Assembly (NCBI GenBank): GCA_025934635.1
Contig: JAICWX010000005.1
Span: 3,672-67,671 of the forward strand
Source of the DNA: Streptosporangiaceae bacterium
Lineage (GTDB): Bacteria > Actinomycetota > Actinomycetes > Streptosporangiales > Streptosporangiaceae
Direction of reading: 5' to 3'
DNA: 64,000 nucleotides
Of this stretch, positions 1-10,300 are shown piece by piece. Below the pieces are notes generated by a model. The model was not told the DNA's origin and searched no databases. It was given only the letters and a program-made list of their open reading frames with translations. Each line of letters opens with the position of its first letter. Positions within the stretch are counted from its first letter, which is position 1. The position numbers and the translations under genes were made by a program.

Positions 1-1092
1 GACCCGCCGCACCGGATCACCAGCCTGCATGCCTTCGCCACCGGCATACGGATCACGGACAGCCGGATCGCCGCAGCCGAAGCGGGCGGCCGCCATGAGA
101 TTCCCGCGGCGGTGGCCGGGATCATCGAGGAAGCCGCCACCGACCTCGGCCTGCCTGGCCTGGTGCTGGCCGGCCAGGCCGGTCCGGGGGCTCCCATCTG
201 GACAGCGGTCGCCGGCCTGGCCGATCTGGACAGGTCCGAGCCGATGCGGCCAGACCACAGGTTCCCCGCGAACCAGATCTCGGCGCTCATCACCGCGGTC
301 GCGGTGCTGCGCCTGGTCGCCGACGGCCAGGTCGGCCTGGACGACGCGGCGAACGACCACCTGCGCACGGTCGCCCTCGCCGACGAGACCGTCACCATCA
401 GGGAGCTGCTCACCTACACCAGCGGGGTGAGCAATCCCGGCACGCTGTTCGGCGAGAATGTCCCGGACCTGGCAGCGCTGGTCGGCCCGGTGCTAGCCTG
501 CGGCGGCCCGCGCAGGGTCTTCCGGTTCCGGCCCGGCAGCTACGCTGCCCTGGGGCAGCTCGTCGCCGACGTCACCGGGACTGCGTACGCCGACGCCGCC
601 GCCCGGCTGGTGCTCGGACCGCTGGGCATGGCTGCCTCGTCGTTCCCGGCCTCGGTGGCTGAGATCGGAACCGGCGTGGTCACCGGTTACGAAGTGGGGG
701 CCGGCAGGTCCTTCGCATCCGTGCCCGCCAGCATCTGGACCGTGCCCGCCGCCTGCGGCCTGTGGACCACAGCGGCCGACCTGGTGCGGCTGGCTGCCGG
801 ATGGTCATCGCTGCTGCCAGCCGGACTGGTCCGCGAGACATTCCGGCCGCATACCCGCACCGGCCCGGGCGAAGCCTCGGTCGGCCTCGGCTGGGGCATC
901 TACCCTGATGGTGACCGCGCCGGAACCGGAGGCCTGAGCCTTGGCGCGAGCGCATTCCTGCTCATCCGCCGAACCAATAGCCAGGTCCAGGTCGCACTGA
1001 CCAACCGGCACTATCCGATGGAAGAACTGGCCGGCTGTGTCCTCGATGCCATCCCGCTGGCACCGTCCAGCCTGGCCACGGGAACCGGATAG
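1..1092 (+). CDS. Beta-lactamase-fold (serine hydrolase family) protein, 5' end outside window, active-site motifs lost
   Basis: The frame is open from base 1 to the TAG at 1090, so the true start may lie left of the window; the first visible start is GTG 112 (326 aa). Family landmarks of class C beta-lactamase/DD-peptidase proteins are visible: LLTYTSGVSNPG (canonical LLxHTSGL), LGPLGM, and GLWTTAADLVRLAAG. The catalytic motifs are not. The SxxK position reads SALI inside ANQISALI, the YxN position reads YAA, and no HxG is seen near the C-terminus. I infer a catalytically dead or repurposed member of the family. No signal peptide is visible in the part present. A decayed transposase lies just downstream. 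Confidence 0.65.
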   Translation, partial: DPPHRITSLHAFATGIRITDSRIAAAEAGGRHEIPAAVAGIIEEAATDLGLPGLVLAGQAGPGAPIWTAVAGLADLDRSEPMRPDHRFPANQISALITAVAVLRLVADGQVGLDDAANDHLRTVALADETVTIRELLTYTSGVSNPGTLFGENVPDLAALVGPVLACGGPRRVFRFRPGSYAALGQLVADVTGTAYADAAARLVLGPLGMAASSFPASVAEIGTGVVTGYEVGAGRSFASVPASIWTVPAACGLWTTAADLVRLAAGWSSLLPAGLVRETFRPHTRTGPGEASVGLGWGIYPDGDRAGTGGLSLGASAFLLIRRTNSQVQVALTNRHYPMEELAGCVLDAIPLAPSSLATGTG

Positions 1093-1201
1093 CACAAACC
1101 CGCGCAAGCAATCCGGCTGCCCGGTTCAAAACCGTACATAGGTAGCTGACCTGCGAGTATGCCTGACATGCTCACCGTGCGGGTGGCAGGATCGCGGGCT
1201 C

Positions 1202-1502
1202 GTGATGGTCCGGCTGCTTTACCTGGTCTTCGTCCGCCTGACTGGCTGGATAGCTGGATGGCACTGCTGACACGCTCCACGGCGTCGAAGGACGCCGAGT
1301 TGCTAGTGCTGCGCCAGAAGGTGGCAGTGCTACGGCGGCAGCACCTAAGCCGAGGCTGGACTGGGCCGACCAGGCGGTGCTCGCCGTGCTGGTCCGCTGG
1401 CCGTGGACCTATCCCGGGATCCAGGGCGAGGTGCTCGGCCTCGGATACCGGATCGGGGCCCCTGCCGTGCGCCGATTCGGCGCGGCTGACAGTTGCACCT
1501 AA
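1202..1502 (+). pseudogene. Remnant of an integrase-core (rve) transposase
   Basis: Three pieces of one protein lie in different frames. GTG 1202 begins VMVRLLYLVFVRLTGWIA and soon hits a stop. A second frame continues with SKDAELLVLRQKVAVLRRQ, the typical N-terminal helix of a family of actinobacterial rve transposases. A third frame gives PRLDWADQAVLAVLVRW and then GIQGEVLGLGYRIGAPAVRR, which corresponds to a part lying well downstream in intact relatives. There are therefore at least two frameshifts plus an internal deletion, and the DDE catalytic core is absent. No terminal inverted repeats could be picked out. It marks an old insertion scar. Confidence 0.75.
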
Positions 1503-1593
1503 TTCTTCAGGCGGCGAACACAGATCGCCCGGTTCTGCGCAGTCGCAGCATCGCCGAACTCTCTTCCGGAACGGTTGTCCCGGATGTCGTGCG

Positions 1594-1810
1594 TCAAGAT
1601 GTCCTAGTGGCTAGCGCGGGCAGGGATGAATGGTTCCCTTCCCTGGTCTTGGATGCGCCGGGCGCCGAAGCGGAAAAGGGCGGGCGGCCAGGCGCCGCAG
1701 CCAGGCAATGGTGGGCTCGGTGCCGCCTTCTTCGACGCACTCGACGTCATCCACGGTCATGTCGGCTCGGGCTGCTAGGTCGGCGACGCTTGGCGGTTTT
1801 CCACCGCAGG
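1594..1810 (-). pseudogene. Possible remnant of an XRE-type helix-turn-helix regulator
   Basis: The minus strand encodes VADLAARADMTVDDVECVEE followed directly by GGTEPTIAWLRRLAA. This matches the layout of an XRE HTH domain (LAxxAGvs...ieRGxxxPtlxtLrrLA). An in-frame TGA precedes it by about ten codons, so the first helix and start codon are missing. The frame ends at TGA 1596-1594 after a tail unlike a regulator. It fills most of the stretch between the transposase scar and the aminotransferase gene. The call rests on the motif alone. Confidence 0.45.
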
Positions 1811-1826
1811 CACTCGGTGGTCACGT

Positions 1827-3173
<1,347 letters not shown>

Positions 3174-3363
3174 CTACGTCCGGCCTACGCGACCCGTCCA
3201 CCTCACGGTCCTGGCGGACCCTGTACGTCCTCAGCGGCCCTAAGCCATCGCCTAGCTCCCGCCGTCCGCGGACGGCGGGAGCTACGGCTTTCGCCCGATG
3301 TGGCGGCGCGTGTCTTAGCCGTAAGTTGCGAATATAGGCACTCGCCAGTCAAGGAGCAACCCG

Positions 3364-3564
3364 ATGAACGCTTACCTGGTCAGCCAGACGCAGCAGATGG
3401 AGCGAGCCAGGACCTTCGCGGAGATCCGTCGGATTGAAGAGCGGGTCAGCACGATAGCCCAGGCCAGGCCGCAGAAGCGGCGCCGGGCTGCCTGGCCGTT
3501 CGGCCTCCTGGCCGCCCACCGCCGGCGCGCGGCCGTGCCGTGCGACAGCGCTGTCCAGGCATGA
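3364..3564 (+). CDS. Small basic protein of unknown function, 66 aa
   Basis: ATG 3364 follows an AAGGAG ribosome-binding site at good spacing, which is the main reason to accept it. The N-terminal half is a polar amphipathic helix with QTQQMERARTFAEIRRIEER. The C-terminal half is rich in Arg and Ala, with a short hydrophobic patch (AWPFGLLAAH). No family is recognised. It lies alone between the divergent dialkylglycine decarboxylase gene and a GNAT remnant on the opposite strand. Confidence 0.55.
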   Translation: MNAYLVSQTQQMERARTFAEIRRIEERVSTIAQARPQKRRRAAWPFGLLAAHRRRAAVPCDSAVQA

Positions 3565-3587
3565 ATTCCCCGCCGGGAGCTGGCGGG

Positions 3588-3991
3588 CTACTCCGCCGGT
3601 GGCCGGGTCCATCGCCATTCCCAGACCGCGCCAGCTTCGGGGTCCTCCGGGCAACTTCGTAGCCGATCTCGACGGCGCGGCCGGCTGGCGGGGCGGCGAA
3701 GCCACCTGAGCCGGGCAGCCGCCCGGTCGCGCGATCGATGAAGAACTGCATCGACCACGAGCGGTCAGCCTCCCGTGCGTTCTGGAGGTGCCCCAAGGTG
3801 AAGACGATGGCCTCCGGGAACTCGGGCCAGCCAGCCGGAACGGGCGAGCCGATCAACTCGCCGAACAGGACGCGGTCCGCGCTCAGCGCGTTCAGCAACG
3901 ACACGGTGGCAGGGATCAGCCGGACCTGCGGGTGATCGGGGCCAGCCCGGATCTTACCCGCAGGGACTACGGGGTCGCCGGCCCAAGGCAC
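3588..3991 (-). pseudogene. GNAT N-acetyltransferase pseudogene with internal deletion and frameshift
   Basis: From GTG 3991 the minus strand encodes VRLIPATVSLLNALSADR, PVPAGWPEFPEAIVFTLGHL and then GSGGFAAPPAGRAVEIGYEV, the N-terminal half of a known GNAT type. Intact members continue with the acetyl-CoA loop (RGxGxA) and helix. Here that part is gone, and a different frame resumes almost at once with EDPEAGAVWEWRWTRPPAE and a TAG at 3590-3588. That is the usual C-terminal signature (DPExGxVWRWE) of the same family. Roughly 60-70 residues including the cofactor loop are missing, so the product would be inactive. Confidence 0.7.
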
Positions 3992-4030
3992 GCGCGGATA
4001 CCGCTGCCGCGGCGTGCGGTAGTTCGTAGG

Positions 4031-5012
4031 GTGACTGGTGTGGGTACCGCCCCGGAGCTGAGCGCGATCATCATCGCGGGGACCGCGGCGGCCCTGTTCC
4101 TGTCGCGCAGGCCATATACGGATAACGCCGCGGGCGGGCGGCCCGGGCCCCCGGTCTTGTCGCTGGCCGCGGTGATCATGATGATCTACCTCAACCAGGT
4201 GCTGTTCACCGTGTACGTGATCCGGGTCTGGCACGGGGACCCGTCATTCATCGCGCGGTATCTCCCGGCAGGCTGGTTCACGCTCGCCCGCGGCCAGGGA
4301 ATGGAGGCGCTAGCGCGCCAGTGCCCTGATCCCGGCCTGCTCGCCCCGGCGGTGCTGCGGGTGCAGGCATTCCTGGAGCTGCCCTTGGTCGTGTTCGCCT
4401 ACCTGACGGTGAGCCGCTGGTTTTCGGCCGGCGCGTACCGCGCGGCGCGGCGGCTCGTATGGCCGGCCTCAGCCGCTGTGGGCGGGGCGGCTCGCCGGAC
4501 CGCCGCCCGCCCTGGCCGTGCTGGTCGCGGCGCGGGCGTCGGCGCCGTTGCTGCCGCGCCGCCCGCCCGGTCCCGGGGTGGAGTCGATCACCCGGTCGTT
4601 CGGCGCTTTCCTGCCGTTGTTCTTCGTCCCCGCGCTGCCGGTACGCTATGGCCTGATCGGCTGGGGCACCACGTACGTGGCCGCTGCCGCGGCCTTGGTG
4701 CTTGTCACGGCCGCGGCCGTGCGCGGGATCGCTGGCACCTTCGCCCGCAGCCCGGTGAACCGGGTGCGCTGGCTCGCGCAGATGGCCATCACCGTGGCCG
4801 CGGGCCTGGCCGCCGGCACCGCCGCCAGCATGCTGCTGCGCGATGGCTATCCCGAGTCCCGCCTGCTGTGGACCGCCGCCGCGTTCTTCATCGGCGCCAC
4901 CACCACCTGCGCGCTCATCGACCCGCACCCTCGTCCTCGATCGCTGCCCGGGGAAAGCGCGGCGGCGCAGCCCGCGGCAGCGGCCCCGCCACTGGACCAG
5001 ACGCTGCCCTGA
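4031..5012 (+). pseudogene. Integral membrane protein gene with a frameshift
   Basis: Two overlapping frames make one protein. The first, from GTG 4031 (or 4040), encodes hydrophobic segments including LSAIIIAGTAAALFLS, VIMMIYLNQVLFTVYVIRVW and LELPLVVFAYLTVSRWFSA, then loses character after about 4470. The second frame carries on from about 4460 with LWAGRLAGPPPALAVLVAAR, then FGAFLPLFFVPALPV, YVAAAAALVLVTAAAV, a further membrane segment near 4790 and LLWTAAAFFIGATTTCALID, ending at 5012. A net shift of one base near 4460-4490 separates them. About seven membrane segments result. The family is not recognised. A sequencing error would make this an intact gene. Confidence 0.6.
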
Positions 5013-5068
5013 GCTCCGGACTATCGAGGGCCACCCTCGTGCGGCTCCGGGAGTTCCGCCGGCCGAGG

Positions 5069-5644
5069 TCATGGTTGCGAGGGGAAAGCGCGCGCGAAGG
5101 CCAGCACCGTCTGGCGATCGGCGGCGTCATCGTCGGGGAGCTCCCGGCGCCGCCAGCGCAACAGCAGTTCGTCGATCTCGCGGCCGACCTCGACGAGCTC
5201 AGCCGGGGTCAGCCGGAGCCAGTAGTGGCCCGAGAAGGCCGCCTCGTCCCACGGCGCACTGGCGCTACGAACGAACTCCTGGGCACGGTCACGCTCGCGG
5301 TCGACCTGGACGGCCATTGCGGCTCTGACCGTTGCCTGGCCCGCTGGCTGGTCGCGGAACTCGGCGGGCGTCCAGGTGTACCCCCGCGTCACCAGCCTCC
5401 ACTGGCTCTGGCGCCGGTCGTGCGCCGACTCGGCTCGTTCGACCAGGCCTGCTTGTGACAGCACTTTGAGGTGGTGCGAGACGCTCCCGGTCGCGAGACC
5501 GACGGCAGCGGCCAGGGCCGAGGTCGTGGAGGTGCCCGCGACAGTGAGGGCGTCCATCAGCCTGGCCCGATCCGGGTTCCCGAGCGCGGCCAGCGCCTCG
5601 AGGTGGTGGAGGGTCCGGACGTCTCCGGGGGTACCGTCACGCAT
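5069..5644 (-). CDS. ArsR-family transcriptional regulator
   Basis: 191 aa from ATG 5644. A longer upstream reading is possible, but it would translate through the operator region. The winged HTH occupies roughly residues 10-85: HHLEALAALGNPDRARLMDA, LAAAVGLATGSVSHHLKVLS and QAGLVERAESAHDRRQSQW. The C-terminal half (about 100 residues, Trp- and Arg-rich) is an extra domain beyond a minimal ArsR protein and may be the sensing part. No cysteine pair for metal binding is visible, so it probably senses an organic signal or oligomeric state. It is divergent from the aldo/keto reductase gene and likely represses it and itself. Confidence 0.85.
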   Translation of the reverse strand: MRDGTPGDVRTLHHLEALAALGNPDRARLMDALTVAGTSTTSALAAAVGLATGSVSHHLKVLSQAGLVERAESAHDRRQSQWRLVTRGYTWTPAEFRDQPAGQATVRAAMAVQVDRERDRAQEFVRSASAPWDEAAFSGHYWLRLTPAELVEVGREIDELLLRWRRRELPDDDAADRQTVLAFARAFPSQP

Positions 5645-5661
5645 ACCGCCAACTATACAAG

Positions 5662-5686
5662 AAAATTTGCGCAAACAAATTTGCGG
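5662..5686. promoter_or_regulatory. Candidate ArsR operator between divergent genes
   Basis: An AT-rich island in the 108-bp divergent gap contains the perfect palindrome TTTGCGCAAA (5666-5675). The sequence AATTTGCG appears twice, at 5664 and 5678, 14 bp apart. It begins 18 bases upstream of the regulator start codon. The position and symmetry fit an autoregulatory ArsR site; binding is inferred. Confidence 0.55.
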
Positions 5687-5752
5687 ACATACGGTGGCAC
5701 CCATGAGCCGTACTCGATCAGTCAAGTCACCGTCCCGCGGCGGGGGCCCGCG

Positions 5753-6823
5753 GTGAGCGGTGACGCGTCGTACGTCCCCCTCGGGCGAACGGGGATGATG
5801 GTCTCACCGGTCGCGCTGGGGACCATGATGCTCGGTTCGGTGGGCAACCCCGACCGGGACGAGTGTGTCCGCCTCATCCACCGGGCACTCGACCACGGCA
5901 TCAACTTCCTCGACACGGCCGACATGTACTCGGCCGGAGAGTCCGAGGAGATCGTGGGTGCGGCCCTTCAGGGGCGGCGGGAAGAGGTCATCCTCGCCAC
6001 GAAGGGCCATTTCGCCCTCGTGGAAGGCCCCAACCGGTCCGGCAACTCGCGTCGCTATCTCACTCGTGCGCTCGAGGCGAGCCTGCACCGGCTCCAGACC
6101 GACTACATCGACCTTTACCAGGTGCATCGGCCCGACTGGGACACTGACCTCGAAGAGACCCTCGCAGTGCTGACCGACCTCGTCCGGGACGGCAAGATCC
6201 GCGCCTTCGGCTGCTCCACGTTTCCGGCGCACGAGATCGTCGAGGCGTACCACGTCGCCGAGCGACGAGGCCTTTTGCGCTTCCGGAGTGAACAGCCGCC
6301 GTATAACATCCTGGCGCGCGGCATCGAACGGGACGTCCTGCCAGTAACCGAACGATGCGGAATGGGGGTGCTCAGCTGGAGCCCGCTCGGGTTCGGATTT
6401 CTCACCGGCCGGTACCGTAAGGGCACCAGCCCTTCGGCTGTGGGGCGGGCCGCCCTGCGGCCGGAGTGGTTCGACCCCGCCAACCCCGTCACCGTGCGCA
6501 AGCTCGACGCGGTCGAGCAGCTGATGGCCTTGGCCAAGGACGTTGGCTGCACGCTCCCGGCGCTGGCCACTGCCTTTCCCTTGGCGCACCGCGCGGTCAC
6601 CTCGGTCATCATCGGGCCACGGACCACGGAACAGCTCGAGGACTCCCTGGCGAGCATGGACCTGCGACTTGACGATGACACGCTTGACCGCATCGACGAG
6701 ATCGTCCCTCCCGGAAGCGACGTCTACAGCCCGCAGTCGGCCTCGCTCGAACTGCCCTGGCTCACGGACGCGACACTGCGGCGAAGCACCCGTCCGCGCC
6801 AGCCAGCAGGCGCGGGGATGTGA
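5753..6823 (+). CDS. Aldo/keto reductase
   Basis: 356 aa from GTG 5753; the frame upstream of this has no ATG, GTG or TTG close to the conserved beginning. The conserved tetrad of NADPH-dependent aldo/keto reductases is visible: Asp in NFLDTADMYSAGESEEIVG, Tyr in the same motif, Lys in ILATKGHF and His in LYQVHRPDWD. The cofactor end is also present (SVIIGPRTTEQLEDSL). It is a cytosolic carbonyl reductase of unknown substrate. It is divergent from an ArsR gene and starts an operon with the SnoaL-like gene, which begins 7 bases after its stop. Control by the ArsR protein is inferred. Confidence 0.88.
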   Translation: MSGDASYVPLGRTGMMVSPVALGTMMLGSVGNPDRDECVRLIHRALDHGINFLDTADMYSAGESEEIVGAALQGRREEVILATKGHFALVEGPNRSGNSRRYLTRALEASLHRLQTDYIDLYQVHRPDWDTDLEETLAVLTDLVRDGKIRAFGCSTFPAHEIVEAYHVAERRGLLRFRSEQPPYNILARGIERDVLPVTERCGMGVLSWSPLGFGFLTGRYRKGTSPSAVGRAALRPEWFDPANPVTVRKLDAVEQLMALAKDVGCTLPALATAFPLAHRAVTSVIIGPRTTEQLEDSLASMDLRLDDDTLDRIDEIVPPGSDVYSPQSASLELPWLTDATLRRSTRPRQPAGAGM

Positions 6824-6830
6824 TGACGCG

Positions 6831-7238
6831 ATGACCCCCGAGGAGATCGTTGAGGCCTTTCAGGAGGCATTGAACGGGCACGACGACGCGGCATTCGACC
6901 ACGTCGCCGAAGACCTCATTCAGCATGCGGCCGGGCCGCAGGGGCGCGACGGCCTTCGAGCGACCCTCGCGACGCTTGAGCACGACCTCGACCACCCGAC
7001 GGCAACAATCCATCGCATGGTGGCCGAGGATGATCTCGTCGTCGTGCACCTCACGATGAACGGGCGCCACGTCGCGTCGACGATGCCGCTCCTCGCCGGG
7101 CTACCACCGACGGGCGTCGCCGTCACGTGGGACTTCATCCACATCTGGCGGGTCGAAGACGACCTGATCGTCGAGCACTGGGCGTGCCGAGACGATGTCG
7201 GGCTCCTCGCGCAGGTCGGAGGCTGGCCGCCGCACTGA
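6831..7238 (+). CDS. SnoaL-like/NTF2-fold (SnoaL polyketide cyclase family) protein
   Basis: 135 aa from ATG 6831. The pattern MTPEEIVEAFQEALNGHDDA, followed by GPQGRDGLRATLATLEHDL, VVVHLTMNGRH and VTWDFIHIWRVEDDLIVEHW, is that of ester cyclase/SnoaL-type proteins, which form a cone-shaped alpha+beta barrel. Many members are small hydrolases, isomerases or binding proteins; no substrate can be assigned. It is co-transcribed with the preceding reductase, so the two may act on one compound under ArsR control. Confidence 0.8.
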   Translation: MTPEEIVEAFQEALNGHDDAAFDHVAEDLIQHAAGPQGRDGLRATLATLEHDLDHPTATIHRMVAEDDLVVVHLTMNGRHVASTMPLLAGLPPTGVAVTWDFIHIWRVEDDLIVEHWACRDDVGLLAQVGGWPPH

Positions 7239-7398
7239 CCGGGCCATAGGTCAGGCCGCCCGTGGAAAGAGCCGCGACGAGGTAACAGGCCATCCGCTAT
7301 CGGGATTCAAGAGGATGGGGAACGCCGGGCCGGAATCCTTCACTGATCTCTGAGTCAAACCGCACCGACCCGGCCGCGCGGTGCAGCCACCCGGAGGT

Positions 7399-10300
7399 TC
7401 AACCCGGCGGCAGCATTCCCCGTGCCTTCAGGTGAGCCATCATGAACGACACGACCTCTGGGAGGGGCGCGTCAGGGACTCCGGCACCTGACTGCTCGAG
7501 CGCCAGCCGGAACGCCGTGTTCCGGTACCGCTTGCCCTCCATTATCACGACCTTCGAGTGCGTGCGAACGATAAAGTCAACCATCGGGAAAATCGGATCC
7601 GCGACGCTGGCCAGCCTTTTCATTTCCCGCGAGAACTCCTCCATGTCGACATATCGGAACGAAATTCCGAAATCCTCGCTAATTTGCGCGGTGAGGTCGA
7701 CCATGTTGAAGTAGTCGTCGATGGTCACATGAAGAACTGGCTCCTGAGGCTTGGCGGGCGAGGTCATGACGGCGGCGATATTGTGGGCGGCAATGTCGAT
7801 CGGCATGAAGCTGAGCTGGATGTCGGTGTTGAAAGACACGCCGTGCTTGATCATGAACGAAAGCAGGCGCACCACGATGTCCGTGGAATGCCCGAATCCG
7901 GCCGTTGACGCGGTGAGGAAAGCCGGCCGGTATACCTGGGCGTCGATGCCCTGTTCGCGGGCCTGGAGTACGAGCTGCTCTGAGACCCATTTCGTCTGTG
8001 CGTAACCGAAGTCGAGCCCGGCCATCTCGGGGTTGGAGTCTTGTTCGAGAAGGTTCCGCTTGTCGGAGAATCCGAAGATGGTCGTGCTTGAAATGAAGTG
8101 AAATTGCTTACGGCGCGAGTCGCACGCCAACCTGAGCAGTTCGCGAGTGCCCTCGACGTTTGCTGACCGGAGCGCGTCATAATCGAGGACGTAATCTACC
8201 CAGGCCCCGTTGTGAACGATTGTGTCGATCGTTTCAGCCAGCTGCGCCCAGTCGGTGCCTGAAAGCCCCAGCCGCGTGCTCGTCAGATCGCCGCATACCA
8301 CGTGTACCCGGGCGTCGAGGGTCTCTGCGGTGCGGCGGTCATAAAGGCCCGCCGCCTCGAGGGCGGTCGTGAGCCGTTCGCGTGCCTCCGATGGGTCGGT
8401 TCCCCGCAGCAGGACCGTATAGGTCGCACTGGTCTGGTCGAGCAGGCTGCGGAGGAGAAACGGCCCGAGGAATCCGGTGGCACCCGTCAGGAGCACCTGC
8501 TTGAAGGTGCAGTCGGCCGGCGGCACGGCACCGGCGCCTGGCAGGTCGAGTACCGCGTCGCTCCGCATCGCCGCCGCCTGGCTTTCATCAAGCTCTCGCT
8601 TTATCGCGTCGAGTTCCGCCCGCAGGTTGATGGCCCAGTCAGCCGAGCCTTCCTGAAGCCCCCGGACCAGCGCGGATATCTCAGCGATAGTCAAACGCTG
8701 CAGGAGCGGCATGTGCAGCGTCTCTTGCAGTTCGTGCGCATCGGCTTGGGCAACCGCTCTCTCGAGGATGACCAGGAGCTCGGCAACCGCGAGAGATTCG
8801 AGGCCGATGTCGCCCGGCCGGGCGTTCTCATCCCCGCTGAGCGCGTAGGCGGCCAGGAAACGCTCGTAGTGGGAGTGCACGTCGAGGGTGTGCGCCCCGG
8901 TCAGCCCGGCCGCATCGCCGTCACGCACGTGGGTCTCGATCGTGCGCAGGCTGCCGTCGAGCCACTTGTCGCGAGTGGCACTTCTGGCTACCTTCCCCGA
9001 GGTCGTTCTCTTGATGGCCTGGCGCCGGACGAACACGATCGTGTGCGGCCCCGTATAGCCGTAGGCGCGGAGCGAGCTAGTAATCTCATCGGGATGCGGC
9101 GGGTCACCCGCACCGCCGAGGCCGACGACGACGATGAGCCGCTCCTCCCCATCCTGGCCCCGGAACGCGGCCACGCTTCCGAACTGTATTTTCTCGGAAG
9201 TTCGCTCGACGGCAGCCTCAAGATCCTCCGGGTAGTAGTTCTGGCCTCTGAGGATGACAATGTCCTTGAGCCGGCCGCAGACGAACAGCTCCCCGTCCCG
9301 GAGGAACCCGAGATCTCCGGTGCGAAGGTAGGCGCGTGAGTCGCCCGTGATCGAGTTGCCGAACACGTGCTCAGAAAGCTCTGGCATGTCCCAGTACGCC
9401 TGGCACGTGCTCGGGCCGGCGATCCAGATCTCCCCGATCCCGTCGCTTTCGACGGCAGCCCCGGTGTCCGGGTCGACGATCCGTACGTGCATCCCGTCCA
9501 GCGGCTTACCGCAGCTGACCAGCTCCAGTTGCTGGTCAAGCGGCGTGGTCTCGGCAGCAATCACGACGGCCCGCGCGTACAGCGACTTCCGGTCGATCTT
9601 GACCGATTGCCGTCCCGAGTTGGAGACCGCCAGGGTGTTCTCCGCGAGTCCGTAGGCCGCGACTAGCGCCTCGGGACGCAGGCCGTACTTCTCGAATCGC
9701 TCCAGGAAGCCTCGGTACGTGCTCGGCCTGACTGTCTCTGACGCATTCATGAAGACTTCGACGGAACTGAGGTCCAGGCCGTCTAGCTGCGCATCCGGGA
9801 CCCGTTCAGGAGACAGGCAGTACTCGTAGCCGAAATTCGGGGATGACGTCCAGGTCGCCTTGTGCCGGCTGAGCGTCTCCAGCCACAGGGCGGGTCGCCG
9901 CAAGAAGTCGAGCGGCGAGCATCCGTAGAGCGTGCCCCCGGTGACAAGCTGGAAAAGATAAGCCCCGATCAGGCCCATGTCGTGAAATTGCGGCAGCCAG
10001 GATACCCCGATTGCCTGGTGCCCGACCGTTGAATGGCTGTTATGGATAACGTTCTGGTGCGATACCACGACGCCCTTGGGCGTTCCGGTCGAGCCGGATG
10101 TGTACTGCAGGAAGAGAGTCTGAGTGGGGCTGTCGGTTACGCCCCCGCGGGCGACGCCTTGCAGCCGATCGGTGGCGAGCCATTGAATGCCGAGGGAAGC
10201 GAGAGGATCTTCTGAGTCGGCCTGGTCCCCGACCTCAGGACGGCCATTTGGCGCTGATCCGAGTGATGAATCCGTCAGGGCGAGCGCGGCTCCGCTGTCC

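Noticed and set aside
3446..4234. 262-codon minus-strand frame as an intact gene
   Set aside because: Only the middle resembles GNAT; the start runs antisense through the membrane protein and the C-terminal signature is in another frame.
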